From contig JANMCE010000019.1 in the NCBI GenBank assembly GCA_031360915.1, positions 1 to 45,621 of the forward strand: a stretch of 45,621 nt of DNA, written 5' to 3'. Under the pieces are notes generated by a model, which did no database searches, was not told the origin of the DNA, and worked only from the letters and a program-made list of their open reading frames with translations. Of this stretch, positions 32,873 to 41,283 are shown piece after piece (the stretch's first letter is position 1; every line of letters begins with the position of its first letter). The stretch comes from JANMCE01 sp031360915. Its GTDB lineage: Bacteria; Actinomycetota; Acidimicrobiia; Acidimicrobiales; Ilumatobacteraceae. Position numbers and translations under genes: made by a program.

Positions 32873-33739
32873 ATGATGGCTGGCCTGGGCGGCTTCATGG
32901 GCCGCCGCGTCGGTGTGCCGGTTCATCCGCTCTCCGGCCTCACTTTTCGTCTCTTCTCTCCAGCGTTGATCTTCCACTCGCTGCTCACGATTTCCATCAC
33001 TCGGGACGTGGCCGTGCGGCTGGTGGGCGTCATCGCCGGCGTGTTTTTTTTGGTTGCAATGGCAAGTTTCCTGATCTCGAAGGTGTTGGGACACGATCGA
33101 CCGACACTCGCTGCTGTGGCGTTGTGTTCGGCCGTGGCCAACTCGGGCAACATGGGCTTGCCTATCGCCAAGTTGGCCTTCGGTGACGAGGGATTGAAAA
33201 TTGCCGTGGTGATGTATGTCGCCAACGCGCTGCTGACGTACAGCGTCGGCGTAACGATTGCCTCGCTCGGCACCAGCGGCACAGTCAAGCAAGCGTTCAT
33301 CGCCCCGTTCAAGGTTCCGGCCATTTGGGCCGCTGCAGTTGCTCTCACCATCAACTACAACGGCTGGCACCTACCCGCGGCGCTCGAAGCAGTGGCCTCA
33401 ACACTCGCCGGCGCATCGATTCCCGTGATGCTGGTGGTCCTCGGCTTGCAGGTGTTGGAGCGAGTTGCCCATACCGACGGTGTGCGAGATGTGGTGGTGG
33501 CGGTTTCGCTGCGTCTTGTCGGGGCGCCGCTCGCCGCTTGGGGAGCCACCGCCGCGCTCGGGCTGAGCGGCATCACCCAACGCACGTTGATCCTGACCGC
33601 CGGCATGCCCACCGCCGTCATGGCCTCCGTCCTGGCCATGCAGTATCAAGCCAAGCCAGCCTTCGTCTCCCGTGTGGTCATCACCTCAACCCTTGTATCC
33701 ATCGTCACCCTCACCGTGCTCGTCACCATCCTTAAGTAG
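32873..33739 (+). CDS. AEC (auxin efflux carrier) family transporter
   Basis: The product is at least 288 residues with about ten membrane segments and the AEC pattern: PALIFHSLL, ANSGNMGLPIAKLAFGDEG, and GMPTAVMASVLAMQY near the C-terminus. Family members export organic acids such as malate or other anions. The first usable ATG (32873) falls in the middle of the first membrane helix. Codons upstream to 32834 still read LLRVFLEVILPVL, as expected for the family N-terminus, yet contain no ATG, GTG or TTG before the lysC TAG. Translation may therefore begin at CTG 32834 or 32849, or by read-through from lysC. The 3' end overlaps a GNAT remnant on the other strand. Confidence 0.85.
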   Translation: MMAGLGGFMGRRVGVPVHPLSGLTFRLFSPALIFHSLLTISITRDVAVRLVGVIAGVFFLVAMASFLISKVLGHDRPTLAAVALCSAVANSGNMGLPIAKLAFGDEGLKIAVVMYVANALLTYSVGVTIASLGTSGTVKQAFIAPFKVPAIWAAAVALTINYNGWHLPAALEAVASTLAGASIPVMLVVLGLQVLERVAHTDGVRDVVVAVSLRLVGAPLAAWGATAALGLSGITQRTLILTAGMPTAVMASVLAMQYQAKPAFVSRVVITSTLVSIVTLTVLVTILK

Positions 33740-33965
33740 CTACTTCGGGCTGGACGAGCTTTGTCTTCGTGTATCGGGTCCCGTTGCGGTGTTCGCTGTC
33801 CATCTGCTGGAGATCCTCCATGTTGTCCTCGACCGTGAAGTCCTCTGGTGGATACGGATGGTCCTGCTCCGAGTGGTAGAGGAACTCGCGACTCGACATG
33901 ACTGCTTCATAGTCGAGCACCACATCGGACGGCACGAGTGGCCGAACGGTGAAACCATCCCCCGG
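33732..33965 (-). pseudogene. N-terminal fragment of a GNAT-family acetyltransferase
   Basis: The minus-strand frame reads DGFTVRPLVPSDVVLDYEAV, then SSREFL, YPPEDFTVEDNMEDLQQMDSEH. This is the N-terminus of a known GNAT subgroup (pattern DYEAVMxSxExLR...WPxDDFTLxENxxDLxxHxxEH). The similarity stops after about 65 residues, and the frame closes at 33732 inside the end of the AEC gene. The acetyl-CoA binding half is missing. The first conserved residues also lie upstream of the only start codon (GTG 33935). It is a truncated remnant, not a functional gene. Confidence 0.55.
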
Positions 33966-34068
33966 TGAACCCGTCCGCCGGTTCGATCCCTTGCTCCCTG
34001 AAACTCACCTGCGGAATCTTCCCACGCCAGGTCCACGCCGGGAGGACGGGTTTACTAGTCTCGCAGTG

Positions 34069-34815
34069 ATGGTCAGCGGGCAGAAGGTCGAGGTTGTCGT
34101 GGCCCACAGCGAGCGAGCCACAGTGCGCGTCGGCGACGTCTTCGTGAAGATCGACGCAGATCAGACGCGCACCGACGTCGAGGTCGAGGCGATGTCGATC
34201 GCGCCGGTTCCGACTCCGGAGGTTCTCTGGCGCCGTCCACCCGCGCTCGCGCTCGCCGCCCTCACCGGAGTTGCACTTGGCCATCTCGGCGAACCGTCGA
34301 ACGCGTCCACGGCTGCGTGGGTCGCGTCGGGCGCCGCCGTGCGGGCATTGCATGACGCGCCACTACGGCCATGGCCCGGTCGCAGCATCGACGAGCTCGC
34401 ATTGCGCCTCGACAACGAGTGCGAGTGGCTCCTCGCCAACGACGTGCTTCCCGCCGAGGTCGTCACTGTGAACCGCAAGCTCGCCAAGACAGCGCTTCGG
34501 CCATGGACAACAGTGTTCATACACGGCGACCTGCAGGTCGACCATGTCTTCGTAGACGGTGACGAAGTCACGGGCATCCTCGACTGGTCAGAGGCAGCCC
34601 GGGGTGACGCGCTGTTCGACCTCGCCATTCTCACGCTCGGACATTCCGAGCACCTCGAAGACGTTGTGACCGGCTACGGGGCGGACGTCGACCGCGACCT
34701 GATTCGTGCCTGGCAGTCATGGCGATGCCTCGTAGCGATCCGCTGGCTGCATGAACAGGGCTTCGGACTCACCGACGACTTTCCCGAGGTTGCCGTGTTG
34801 AGATCGAGAATGTAA
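34069..34815 (+). CDS. aminoglycoside-phosphotransferase-like small-molecule kinase
   Basis: The 248-residue product starts at ATG 34069 (MVSGQKVEVVV); the open frame to 33949 lacks similarity. It has the APH fold: a short N-lobe (VRVGDVFVKIDAD), then LRPWPGRSIDEL, the catalytic loop HGDLQVDHV (H152, D154) and the metal-binding ILDW (D172) with ARGDALFDLAIL. The metal-ligand Asn normally six residues after the catalytic-loop His (HGDxxxxN) is His here. Members phosphorylate aminoglycosides, homoserine, choline or other alcohols; the substrate cannot be told. It lies in the segment separating lysC from asd. Confidence 0.82.
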   Translation: MVSGQKVEVVVAHSERATVRVGDVFVKIDADQTRTDVEVEAMSIAPVPTPEVLWRRPPALALAALTGVALGHLGEPSNASTAAWVASGAAVRALHDAPLRPWPGRSIDELALRLDNECEWLLANDVLPAEVVTVNRKLAKTALRPWTTVFIHGDLQVDHVFVDGDEVTGILDWSEAARGDALFDLAILTLGHSEHLEDVVTGYGADVDRDLIRAWQSWRCLVAIRWLHEQGFGLTDDFPEVAVLRSRM

Positions 34816-34844
34816 GGCACGCGGCTGCATCTGAGCGCAGCTGG

Positions 34845-36116
34845 TCAGGCGGCTGCTGTGATGGTGGTGCCGTCGGGGCGTTGGGTGTGCCAGTTGCCGT
34901 GGCTGTCGCGATACGTGTGGTAGCCATGTTCTTTGTATCGGTTGTGCTTACCGCAGAGGGGAGCGCCGTTGCCCGCTGAGGTGTCTTGGGTGGCGCGCCA
35001 TGGTGTGACGTGATCGACCTGACAGCGATTGGACGGGATGTCGCAGCCGGCCCAGACACAAGTTGTATCCAGCGTTTGGATCATTCTGCGTAACGGTCCG
35101 GTGAACGATCGAGTCTTCTGCGAGACAGATGCTTCAGATGCCCCGATCACAACCCTGCGTATGTGCCCCGCCATAGCTGCGGCCAATGCAGCACCAGGCG
35201 AGAGGCTGGTGCCGTCAAGCGTTTCGCATTGCCACCGCCGGTACTGTTTCGGATCAAACGTCACGGGCGTGCCAGCGATGTCGGCAAGTCCGGCTTCGTA
35301 GGCGTCTTGCGACATGACGATCGTGACGAGTGGTTCCGGCTTTTGTGCATCAGCCGGGGTGGACGCTGCGTTCACGCACATTTTGTAGAAAGCGTCAGCC
35401 CGACGCTGCGCCTCACTCCGCGCGAACTGGGTAACAATGACGTCGTCGCCGTACGCGAGGCGGGCTGCTTCGAAATCGGCGAGACGTTCGGTTTCGACGA
35501 ACCGTTCGAAAATCTCTTTGATCGCCGCGCCCTGTTCTGGTCCGAACGTGCCATCGATATGAAACCCGCCATCGAACTGTGGAGTGATCCTCAGATCACG
35601 GAACCGGTGTAACGACGCATGCCGCTGCTCGATCCCTTCGGCATCAGCCGTCGCCAACCAGTGCTTCACCGCGATCTCGAACTGCTTTGCGGTGAGTTCG
35701 CGCTCATGCTCCAACAACAACGCTTCGCTACCCGCCAATAGGTGCCCGCAGCGCGGGTTGCGGAACGCGCGAGCCAACTCACCCACCTGATCGGTACCGA
35801 TTTCACCGGCCCGATACCGGTAGGCGGTGTCGTTCAGGGTGCGGAACATTTTTGCGAACGAAACACGGCGATGTGCTTCACCGGTAGAGATCCGACAGGT
35901 GAACGCCAACCATGTTTTCGCCGAACGATGACCATCCTCGGCGTAAAGCCCGTTGCGGTCCACAACGTCGACCACGGCGACTTTCAACGCATCCAGTTTT
36001 CGGCTCGCTCGTTCTAGCATTCCTGCGAACGCAGCAGCCTCTCGGCCGGTCTGAAACTGGTGATCCGCGGCGAGCATTTTGTCTAGTGCCTCGTCGAAGA
36101 TGGTCACCGTTTCCAT
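34845..36116 (-). CDS. DUF222 / HNH endonuclease (13E12-repeat type)
   Basis: The 423-residue product has the actinobacterial DUF222 domain (about 20-300) and a C-terminal HNH nuclease. The nuclease has CVWAGCDIPSNRCQVDHV, then CGKHNRYKEHG, giving the zinc-binding cysteines and the His-Asn-His metal centre. Such genes occur in multiple copies per genome in actinobacteria and are thought to be selfish or mobile-associated. The chromosomal role is not established. It is convergent with the APH-like gene (29 bp apart). Base composition is slightly lower in GC than its neighbours, which fits a mobile origin. Confidence 0.93.
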   Translation of the reverse strand: METVTIFDEALDKMLAADHQFQTGREAAAFAGMLERASRKLDALKVAVVDVVDRNGLYAEDGHRSAKTWLAFTCRISTGEAHRRVSFAKMFRTLNDTAYRYRAGEIGTDQVGELARAFRNPRCGHLLAGSEALLLEHERELTAKQFEIAVKHWLATADAEGIEQRHASLHRFRDLRITPQFDGGFHIDGTFGPEQGAAIKEIFERFVETERLADFEAARLAYGDDVIVTQFARSEAQRRADAFYKMCVNAASTPADAQKPEPLVTIVMSQDAYEAGLADIAGTPVTFDPKQYRRWQCETLDGTSLSPGAALAAAMAGHIRRVVIGASEASVSQKTRSFTGPLRRMIQTLDTTCVWAGCDIPSNRCQVDHVTPWRATQDTSAGNGAPLCGKHNRYKEHGYHTYRDSHGNWHTQRPDGTTITAAA

Positions 36117-36279
36117 GAGAGTATTGTACCCGATTGGAACATGCGTTCGCTACGAGTATTGGGTCAAGAAAACATATCCTGAACAGGACTTATAGCACCC
36201 ATAACGCCACCGCAAGCGACTCCCAAACGACGGTCCGCCACCACCGAACCGAACCAGGCAATCGGCTGGAAACGATCGT

Positions 36280-36752
36280 CTAAACGAGGCCTTCCTCGCT
36301 GGCGATATTCATTGTCATGGAAATGTCGTCGAGGGATTGGCCGTCGACACGGAACCGGTCGGGGGCGCGGCCCAAAATATGGAAGCCGTGGCGGAAATAG
36401 AGCGCTTGGGCACCGGGGTTGTCGCTGAAGACGCCGAGGTCGATCCAGTCGATGGTCGGTTCGGAGCGAGCCCACGCTATCGCCGAGGAAAGCAGCAGAC
36501 TTCCGCCTCCCATCCGACGGTGGGATGAGAGGACGCTCATCCCCATCCAATATCCGCGAGATTGGTTGACCATCGCATCACCTCCCGATCATGCCCAACC
36601 ACGGCATCAAACGGTTCAGACCGGCTGTATGGGTGGGAGTGTGCCGCGCCGTCGACACCCGACTCCGCATCGACCTCAAGTAGGTCATGCAGATAGCGAG
36701 CAACATCGGCCATGACGAGCAGCCTGACGCGCAGGGGACCTGTTGCCGACAT
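36280..36752 (-). pseudogene. GNAT-family acetyltransferase broken by deletion and frameshift
   Basis: Two overlapping frames give the two halves of one protein. The first (36752-36537) reads VRLLVMADVARYLHDLLEVD, then HPYSRSEPFD and REVMRWSTNLADIGWG, the N-terminus of a GNAT subgroup. The second (36573-36280) reads GMSVLSSHRRMGGGSLLLSS, WIDLGVFSDNPGAQALYFRHGF and DRFRVDGQSLDDISMT, its C-terminus with the acetyl-CoA loop. About 30-40 middle residues (the usual IVGHLxL region) are missing, and the frames are out of register near 36550. The gene is inactive. Confidence 0.75.
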
Positions 36753-36843
36753 GACGAGATCGTAGTTCCTGTGTCGACAGGGTTCGGCTCGATACTCCTT
36801 GCTGCCGACATTCCCCTCTAATGCGCCGCCGCAAGTAGGTTCG

Positions 36844-38160
36844 TTACAAACTCAGCACACGTTGCGCGGCGGTGAGGCCGGAGCGGAGGGCGCCTTCCAT
36901 GAAGCCGGCGTGGCGGTCGCAGTGTTCGCCGGCGAGAACCAGTAGGCCGTAGTCGGCGCGGAGCAGCGGGAGCACGCGGGTGAGTTCGCCGGGCGCGAAC
37001 GCGGCGTAGGTGCCGAGCGAGTACTGCTCGTTGGTCCAGTCGGTCACAACTCGGGCGCCAGCGAAGCCGGCGAGGTCTGGGAACACGCGAGTCATGTCAC
37101 GAGCGACACGATCGGCGGCGTCGGGGAAGCTGAGAATGGCTGCACTGTCATGGCTGGACAGCAACGCAGTCAGCACACCTTCTGCCGCCGGATGACCCTG
37201 GGTTGTTTCCCAAAACTCTCCGTAGGCGCGGTCGGACAAGACGCTGCCATCGTGTCCGCCATCAAGCCACGCACGGCGATCAAACTGCACACTCACCTTG
37301 CCGCCGATGCCGTAACCAGCGTTCAAACCAGCAGGCAGCATCGGCTCGATGAGGATCCGACCCAACACCGGTAGCGGCACCGCAAGAACAACCGCGTCAG
37401 CGACGAAGCTTTGCCCACCGCCAGCAATCACGACCTCGTTGTCGTGTACCAGCACGGAAGACACCGGAGTAGAAAGTCGCACCCGGTCACCAAGTTCCCC
37501 TGCAAGACGGCTGGCGATCTGATCGTTGCCGCCGGCGATGCGAAAGGCGTGAAGCCAGTCACCCGATTCGTGATCGAGCAACGTCATCCACGCGAGGTGG
37601 GCCAGGCTGATTTCATTCGGCGAGACCATCATTTCGGTGCGTAGCCGTCGACCAACAATGAGGCGCGCGACAGGATGCAACTCCAGCCTGCTCATCAGGT
37701 CGGTGGCGGTCTCTACGTCATAGCCAGCAGCTACTGCGCTGGTTGCTGGATCCTCGGGATCGAGACGAGTGGTGAGGGCAAGACACTCGGTTGACCATCG
37801 CTCAAGATCGGTTGCGATACGACCCTTGGCCACCTGATCCCAGTGGGCGAAGGTGCTGACTCGCCCACTGGTGTCGAGCAGCGTGGCATCGAGCGAAACT
37901 GTTGGGTTTGCACCGAGCAGGCCGAGCTGGAACCGGGCGGCGAGCCCCAACACCGTTGCGTGGTTCGGGGCAACGAACTCGGCGCCACCCTCGCCATACT
38001 GACCGGCGACGAACCCGTCACGGCGGGTATAGACCCGACCTCCGACACGATTTCGGGCCTCAAGCACGGTCACATCGAAGCCTGCAGTGACCAAGGCATC
38101 GGCCGCGGACAATCCAGCGAAACCGGCTCCGACCACAACGACGCGACGTGGGGAAGTCAT
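36844..38160 (-). CDS. flavin-dependent amine oxidase
   Basis: The 438-residue FAD enzyme has an N-terminal dinucleotide fold VVVVGAGFAGLSAADAL, then VLEARNRVGGRVYTRR and GAEFVAPNH, and the C-terminal FAD-binding block LAGEHCDRHAGFMEGALRSG. This is the flavin monoamine oxidase/protoporphyrinogen oxidase-like family. The C-terminal Cys in GEHCD is not the CysFAD pentapeptide of mammalian MAO, so the cofactor is probably non-covalent. The substrate is unknown. It is divergent from asd with 91 bp between starts. Confidence 0.88.
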   Translation of the reverse strand: MTSPRRVVVVGAGFAGLSAADALVTAGFDVTVLEARNRVGGRVYTRRDGFVAGQYGEGGAEFVAPNHATVLGLAARFQLGLLGANPTVSLDATLLDTSGRVSTFAHWDQVAKGRIATDLERWSTECLALTTRLDPEDPATSAVAAGYDVETATDLMSRLELHPVARLIVGRRLRTEMMVSPNEISLAHLAWMTLLDHESGDWLHAFRIAGGNDQIASRLAGELGDRVRLSTPVSSVLVHDNEVVIAGGGQSFVADAVVLAVPLPVLGRILIEPMLPAGLNAGYGIGGKVSVQFDRRAWLDGGHDGSVLSDRAYGEFWETTQGHPAAEGVLTALLSSHDSAAILSFPDAADRVARDMTRVFPDLAGFAGARVVTDWTNEQYSLGTYAAFAPGELTRVLPLLRADYGLLVLAGEHCDRHAGFMEGALRSGLTAAQRVLSL

Positions 38161-38251
38161 CGCTTGAGGTTAGCGACCCTCCGCGACGCTGTGGGGGGGC
38201 TGCTGACAATTCATTACGCCAATTTCGAAGAGCCAACTAACCTAGGAGCCT

Positions 38252-39277
38252 ATGAATATCGGCATTGTTGGCGCAACGGGCCAGGTGGGCGGCGTGATGC
38301 TGCAACTCCTGGCCGACCGGAAGTTTCCCCTTACCAGTCTGCGGCTTTTCGCTTCCGAGCGATCGGCAGGTCGCATCATCGAGTGGCAGGGTCAGAAGAT
38401 CACGGTCGAAAATTCCGAGACGGCTGACCTGGCGGGTCTCGACATCGCCCTCTTCTCCGCCGGTGGCGCCTCGTCAAAGGTGCTCGCGCCGCGGTTCGCG
38501 GCAGCCGGTTGCATCGTGATCGACAACTCGTCGGCCTGGCGCATGGACCCCGAGGTGCCCCTGGTAGTTCCAGAGGTGAATGCGCATGTTCTCGATCATT
38601 TGCCGAAGGGCATCATCGCCAACCCCAACTGCACCACGATGGCTGCCATGCCGGTCATGAAGAAGCTGCACGAGGAAGCCGGCCTCATCAAGATGATCGG
38701 CTCGTCGTACCAGGCCGTGTCCGGGGCCGGGCTTGCGGGTGTTGAGGAGCTCGCCAATCAGGTAGCCAAGGCCGGTGACGGTATCGCTGCTCTGACCTAC
38801 AACGGTGATGCGGTCGACATGGGCCAGCCCGCCAAGTTTGTGGCACCGATAGCGTTCAACGTGCTGCCGTTCATCGGCAAGGCCAACGATGATGGCGAGA
38901 CCGACGAGGAAGCCAAGTTTCGTTTCGAGAGCCGCAAAATCCTTGGCCTCCCCGACCTGCTTGTGTCGGGCACCTGCGTACGGGTACCCGTCTTCACCGG
39001 CCACTCGCTGGCGATCAACGCCGAGTTCGAGCGACCGATCACCCCCGACCGCGCCCGTGAAGTGCTCGATGGTGCTCCCGGTGTCGTCTTGGCCGAGGTG
39101 CCGACACCGCTCATGGCGGCGGGCAAGGATGTGTCGTATGTCGGTCGCATCCGTGCCGATTCCACCGTGCCTGACGGTCGCGGCCTTTGCCTGTTCGTCA
39201 GCGGCGACAACTTGCGCAAAGGCGCCGCGCTGAACACCATCCAAATCGCAGAAGAGCTGTTGCGACGACGCAAGTAG
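38252..39277 (+). CDS. asd: aspartate-semialdehyde dehydrogenase
   Basis: The 341-residue enzyme reduces aspartyl phosphate to aspartate semialdehyde with NADPH, directly after LysC. Motifs are IGIVGATGQVGGVML at the N-terminus, DNSSAWRMD, the catalytic-Cys loop NPNCTTM (C127), SSYQAVSGAG (Q154), and GHSLAINAEF with the base His. The ribosome site AGGAG lies just before ATG 38252. It is separated from lysC by about 5.4 kb of accessory genes. The stop codon region is overlapped by the frame of the MATE transporter. Confidence 0.96.
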   Translation: MNIGIVGATGQVGGVMLQLLADRKFPLTSLRLFASERSAGRIIEWQGQKITVENSETADLAGLDIALFSAGGASSKVLAPRFAAAGCIVIDNSSAWRMDPEVPLVVPEVNAHVLDHLPKGIIANPNCTTMAAMPVMKKLHEEAGLIKMIGSSYQAVSGAGLAGVEELANQVAKAGDGIAALTYNGDAVDMGQPAKFVAPIAFNVLPFIGKANDDGETDEEAKFRFESRKILGLPDLLVSGTCVRVPVFTGHSLAINAEFERPITPDRAREVLDGAPGVVLAEVPTPLMAAGKDVSYVGRIRADSTVPDGRGLCLFVSGDNLRKGAALNTIQIAEELLRRRK

Positions 39278-40599
39278 TCGAGGTCCCCATAGGGCGGCGT
39301 ATCGCGAAAATCGCCGTGCCCGCCCTCGGCACACTGGCAGCTGAGCCGCTCTATTTGCTTGCCGATTCGGCCATCGTCGGCCGTCTTGGCGCCGCGGCGT
39401 TGGCATCGGTGGGGCTGGCGTATGCCGTGCTGACGTTGCCATTTTGGATCACTTCGTTCATCCAGCGGGCGATCACCACGCAGGCCGCTCGGGCCGTGGG
39501 CGGAGGAACGGACGAGCAGTCTGCGGCGGCCGATATCCTCGCTGATGGTCTTGGCGTTGCGGCCATCCTGGGCATTGGCCTGGCGGCTGCGCTGTGGCTG
39601 TTCGCTCGACCATTTTCGTTTGCGCTGAACGGTCGGGGCGAAGTGCTGGAGGGTGCCGTCCAGTACTTACATATTGGTGTTTGGGGCATGCCGTTTTTGC
39701 TGCTGTCGTTCGTTGGGCACGGACTGCTTCAAGGCAGCGGTCGTACCAGTCGATCCCTCCTCGTGGTGTTGGTAGCCAACGTGGTCAACGTTGCGCTCGA
39801 ACTGTGGTTCGTGCATGGACTGCACTGGGGCCTGCGCGGCTCAGCGTGGGGAACACTGGTGGCTCAGGCCATCACCGCCGGGTGGCTGATGTGGTTTGTG
39901 CTGCAGGAACGACGAACGCGACACGGGCAGGCCAACGGCCAGCGCATGACCAAGATGGTGATCGACGGATTGCGCTTCGGCGTGCGCACCGCGTGCATCG
40001 CCGGAACGTTCATGTTCGCCACGGCTGCCGCGACGCGCATGGGCGCCGTGCCCGCTGCTGCCCACCAAATCGTCTCGCAGCTGTTCTACCTCTCGGCCCT
40101 CATGCTCGATGCACTCGCGTTGGCCGGACAGGTACTGGTAGCCGAACACCTCGGCGCAAATGACGGCGGAAGCGCGGCAACAATCCGGCGGCTGGTGAAG
40201 ATCACGTTCTGGTTCGGTGTTCTCATCGCCACCGTCTTCGTGGCAACATCGGGCGTACTCCCCCGCTTGTTCTCGCCTGAAGGCCCGGTGCGCTCAGCAG
40301 CAATTCCAGCACTGTTCCTGCTCGGGCTGATGTCGATCCCGGGCGCAATCGCCTTTCTCTATGACGGCGTCTTCATCGGCACCGGCAATGTCACCCACAT
40401 GGTCCGAAGCGCCATCACCGCCACGCTGTTGTTCATCCCGTTCGGCGTTGCGTGTATCGCTTGGCCGAGCGCTGGACTTCCACTGTTGTGGTCCGGCCTC
40501 TTCGCCTGGATGATCGCCCGCGCCTACCTCCACCACCGCAAAGCCGTCGCCCTCGGCTGGCTAGCCCAGCCGTCGTTCCTTAGCCCGGTGAACGAGTGA
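39187..40599 (+). CDS. MATE-family efflux transporter (DinF-like)
   Basis: The membrane protein has about twelve helices and the MATE signature around GRRIAKIAVPALGTLAAEPLYLLADSAIVGRLG and a second-half repeat with AAAHQIVSQLFYLSALMLDALALAGQVLVAEHLGA. The family exports cationic compounds by sodium or proton antiport. The start is uncertain: the only ATG/GTG/TTG upstream of the conserved N-terminus is TTG 39187, 91 bp inside asd. The next is GTG 39316, which would cut off the conserved GRRIAKIA. I give the longer form. The C-terminus overlaps the VapC-like gene on the other strand by 20 bp. Confidence 0.85.
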   Translation: MPVRQRRQLAQRRRAEHHPNRRRAVATTQVVEVPIGRRIAKIAVPALGTLAAEPLYLLADSAIVGRLGAAALASVGLAYAVLTLPFWITSFIQRAITTQAARAVGGGTDEQSAAADILADGLGVAAILGIGLAAALWLFARPFSFALNGRGEVLEGAVQYLHIGVWGMPFLLLSFVGHGLLQGSGRTSRSLLVVLVANVVNVALELWFVHGLHWGLRGSAWGTLVAQAITAGWLMWFVLQERRTRHGQANGQRMTKMVIDGLRFGVRTACIAGTFMFATAAATRMGAVPAAAHQIVSQLFYLSALMLDALALAGQVLVAEHLGANDGGSAATIRRLVKITFWFGVLIATVFVATSGVLPRLFSPEGPVRSAAIPALFLLGLMSIPGAIAFLYDGVFIGTGNVTHMVRSAITATLLFIPFGVACIAWPSAGLPLLWSGLFAWMIARAYLHHRKAVALGWLAQPSFLSPVNE

Positions 40600-41014
40600 C
40601 GACGCGCACGGCAGGCACCCCCTGCGCCAACCGATTGATGTCGTCCGGATCAGCCGTGACAACCAGTCCCCCCTGGTACATCGCACACACCGCAACGACA
40701 TGGGCGTCAACAAGATCTTCGGTCCCGACGTTGCCAGCGAAGAGGATCGAACCGACAAGCCTCGCCAGATCGAAGTCGGTGTCGACGATCGAGACGGGCG
40801 GTTGCCCTGACGTGCCGTCATATCGCGACAGGGATGCCTCGAGCGCCCTCGTTCTCTTCACCCCTCGAGCAAGTTCAGCGCAAACAACGGCTGGCACGAA
40901 TACTTCTCTGTCTCGTTTCCATGCTTCCTTCAGCAGAGCCCGAAACCCATCCGAAGGTCTCGTCTTCGAGAGTTCATCCAATCCTCCGGCATCGAGGACG
41001 ATTGGTTGGCTCAC
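40580..41014 (-). CDS. PIN-domain ribonuclease toxin (VapC-like)
   Basis: The 144-residue protein has the four acidic positions of a PIN nuclease: D8 (IVLDAGG), E47 (AELARG), D100/D103 (TEDLVDAH) and D122/D124 (TADPDD). Such toxins cleave tRNA or rRNA when not bound by antitoxin. Its start overlaps the antitoxin stop by 4 bp, as usual for these operons. The Gly pair after D8 (DAGGLDEL) is unlike the common VDTS/VDAS wording, so it belongs to a less common subgroup. Confidence 0.88.
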   Translation of the reverse strand: MSQPIVLDAGGLDELSKTRPSDGFRALLKEAWKRDREVFVPAVVCAELARGVKRTRALEASLSRYDGTSGQPPVSIVDTDFDLARLVGSILFAGNVGTEDLVDAHVVAVCAMYQGGLVVTADPDDINRLAQGVPAVRVVTRSPG

Positions 41015-41271
41015 GCCGCGCTGCTCGCGACCGATCCGGCATCAAGGTCGTCAAATGCAGCCGCGGCAGCGTTCGACGACTCCTCCGAGACGGGGCCGAA
41101 TTCGCTGTCCCAACTGTCCAGCAAGTGTCCGAGCGCCGTCCGACGAGCGAGACGATCGACGTGCCGATGAAGCGCCTCATTCACGACGCTGGACAGGTTG
41201 AGATTTCCCAAATCCTGCACGGTTTCGATGAGCGTCTCATCAACCGTCACCGTTATCTTACGTTTGACCAT
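41011..41271 (-). CDS. ribbon-helix-helix antitoxin (VapB/CopG-like)
   Basis: The 86-residue protein has an N-terminal ribbon-helix-helix: VKRKITVTVDETLIETVQDL followed by NLSSVVNEALHRHV, matching the CopG/MetJ DNA-binding fold. The acidic Ser/Ala-rich C-terminus should wrap around the toxin. It is the first gene of a two-gene operon with the PIN toxin and should repress its own promoter, which must lie in the short gap just upstream (41272-41283) or inside the L,D-transpeptidase end. Confidence 0.88.
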   Translation of the reverse strand: MVKRKITVTVDETLIETVQDLGNLNLSSVVNEALHRHVDRLARRTALGHLLDSWDSEFGPVSEESSNAAAAAFDDLDAGSVASSAA

Positions 41272-41283
41272 ACCTTTATCGTA

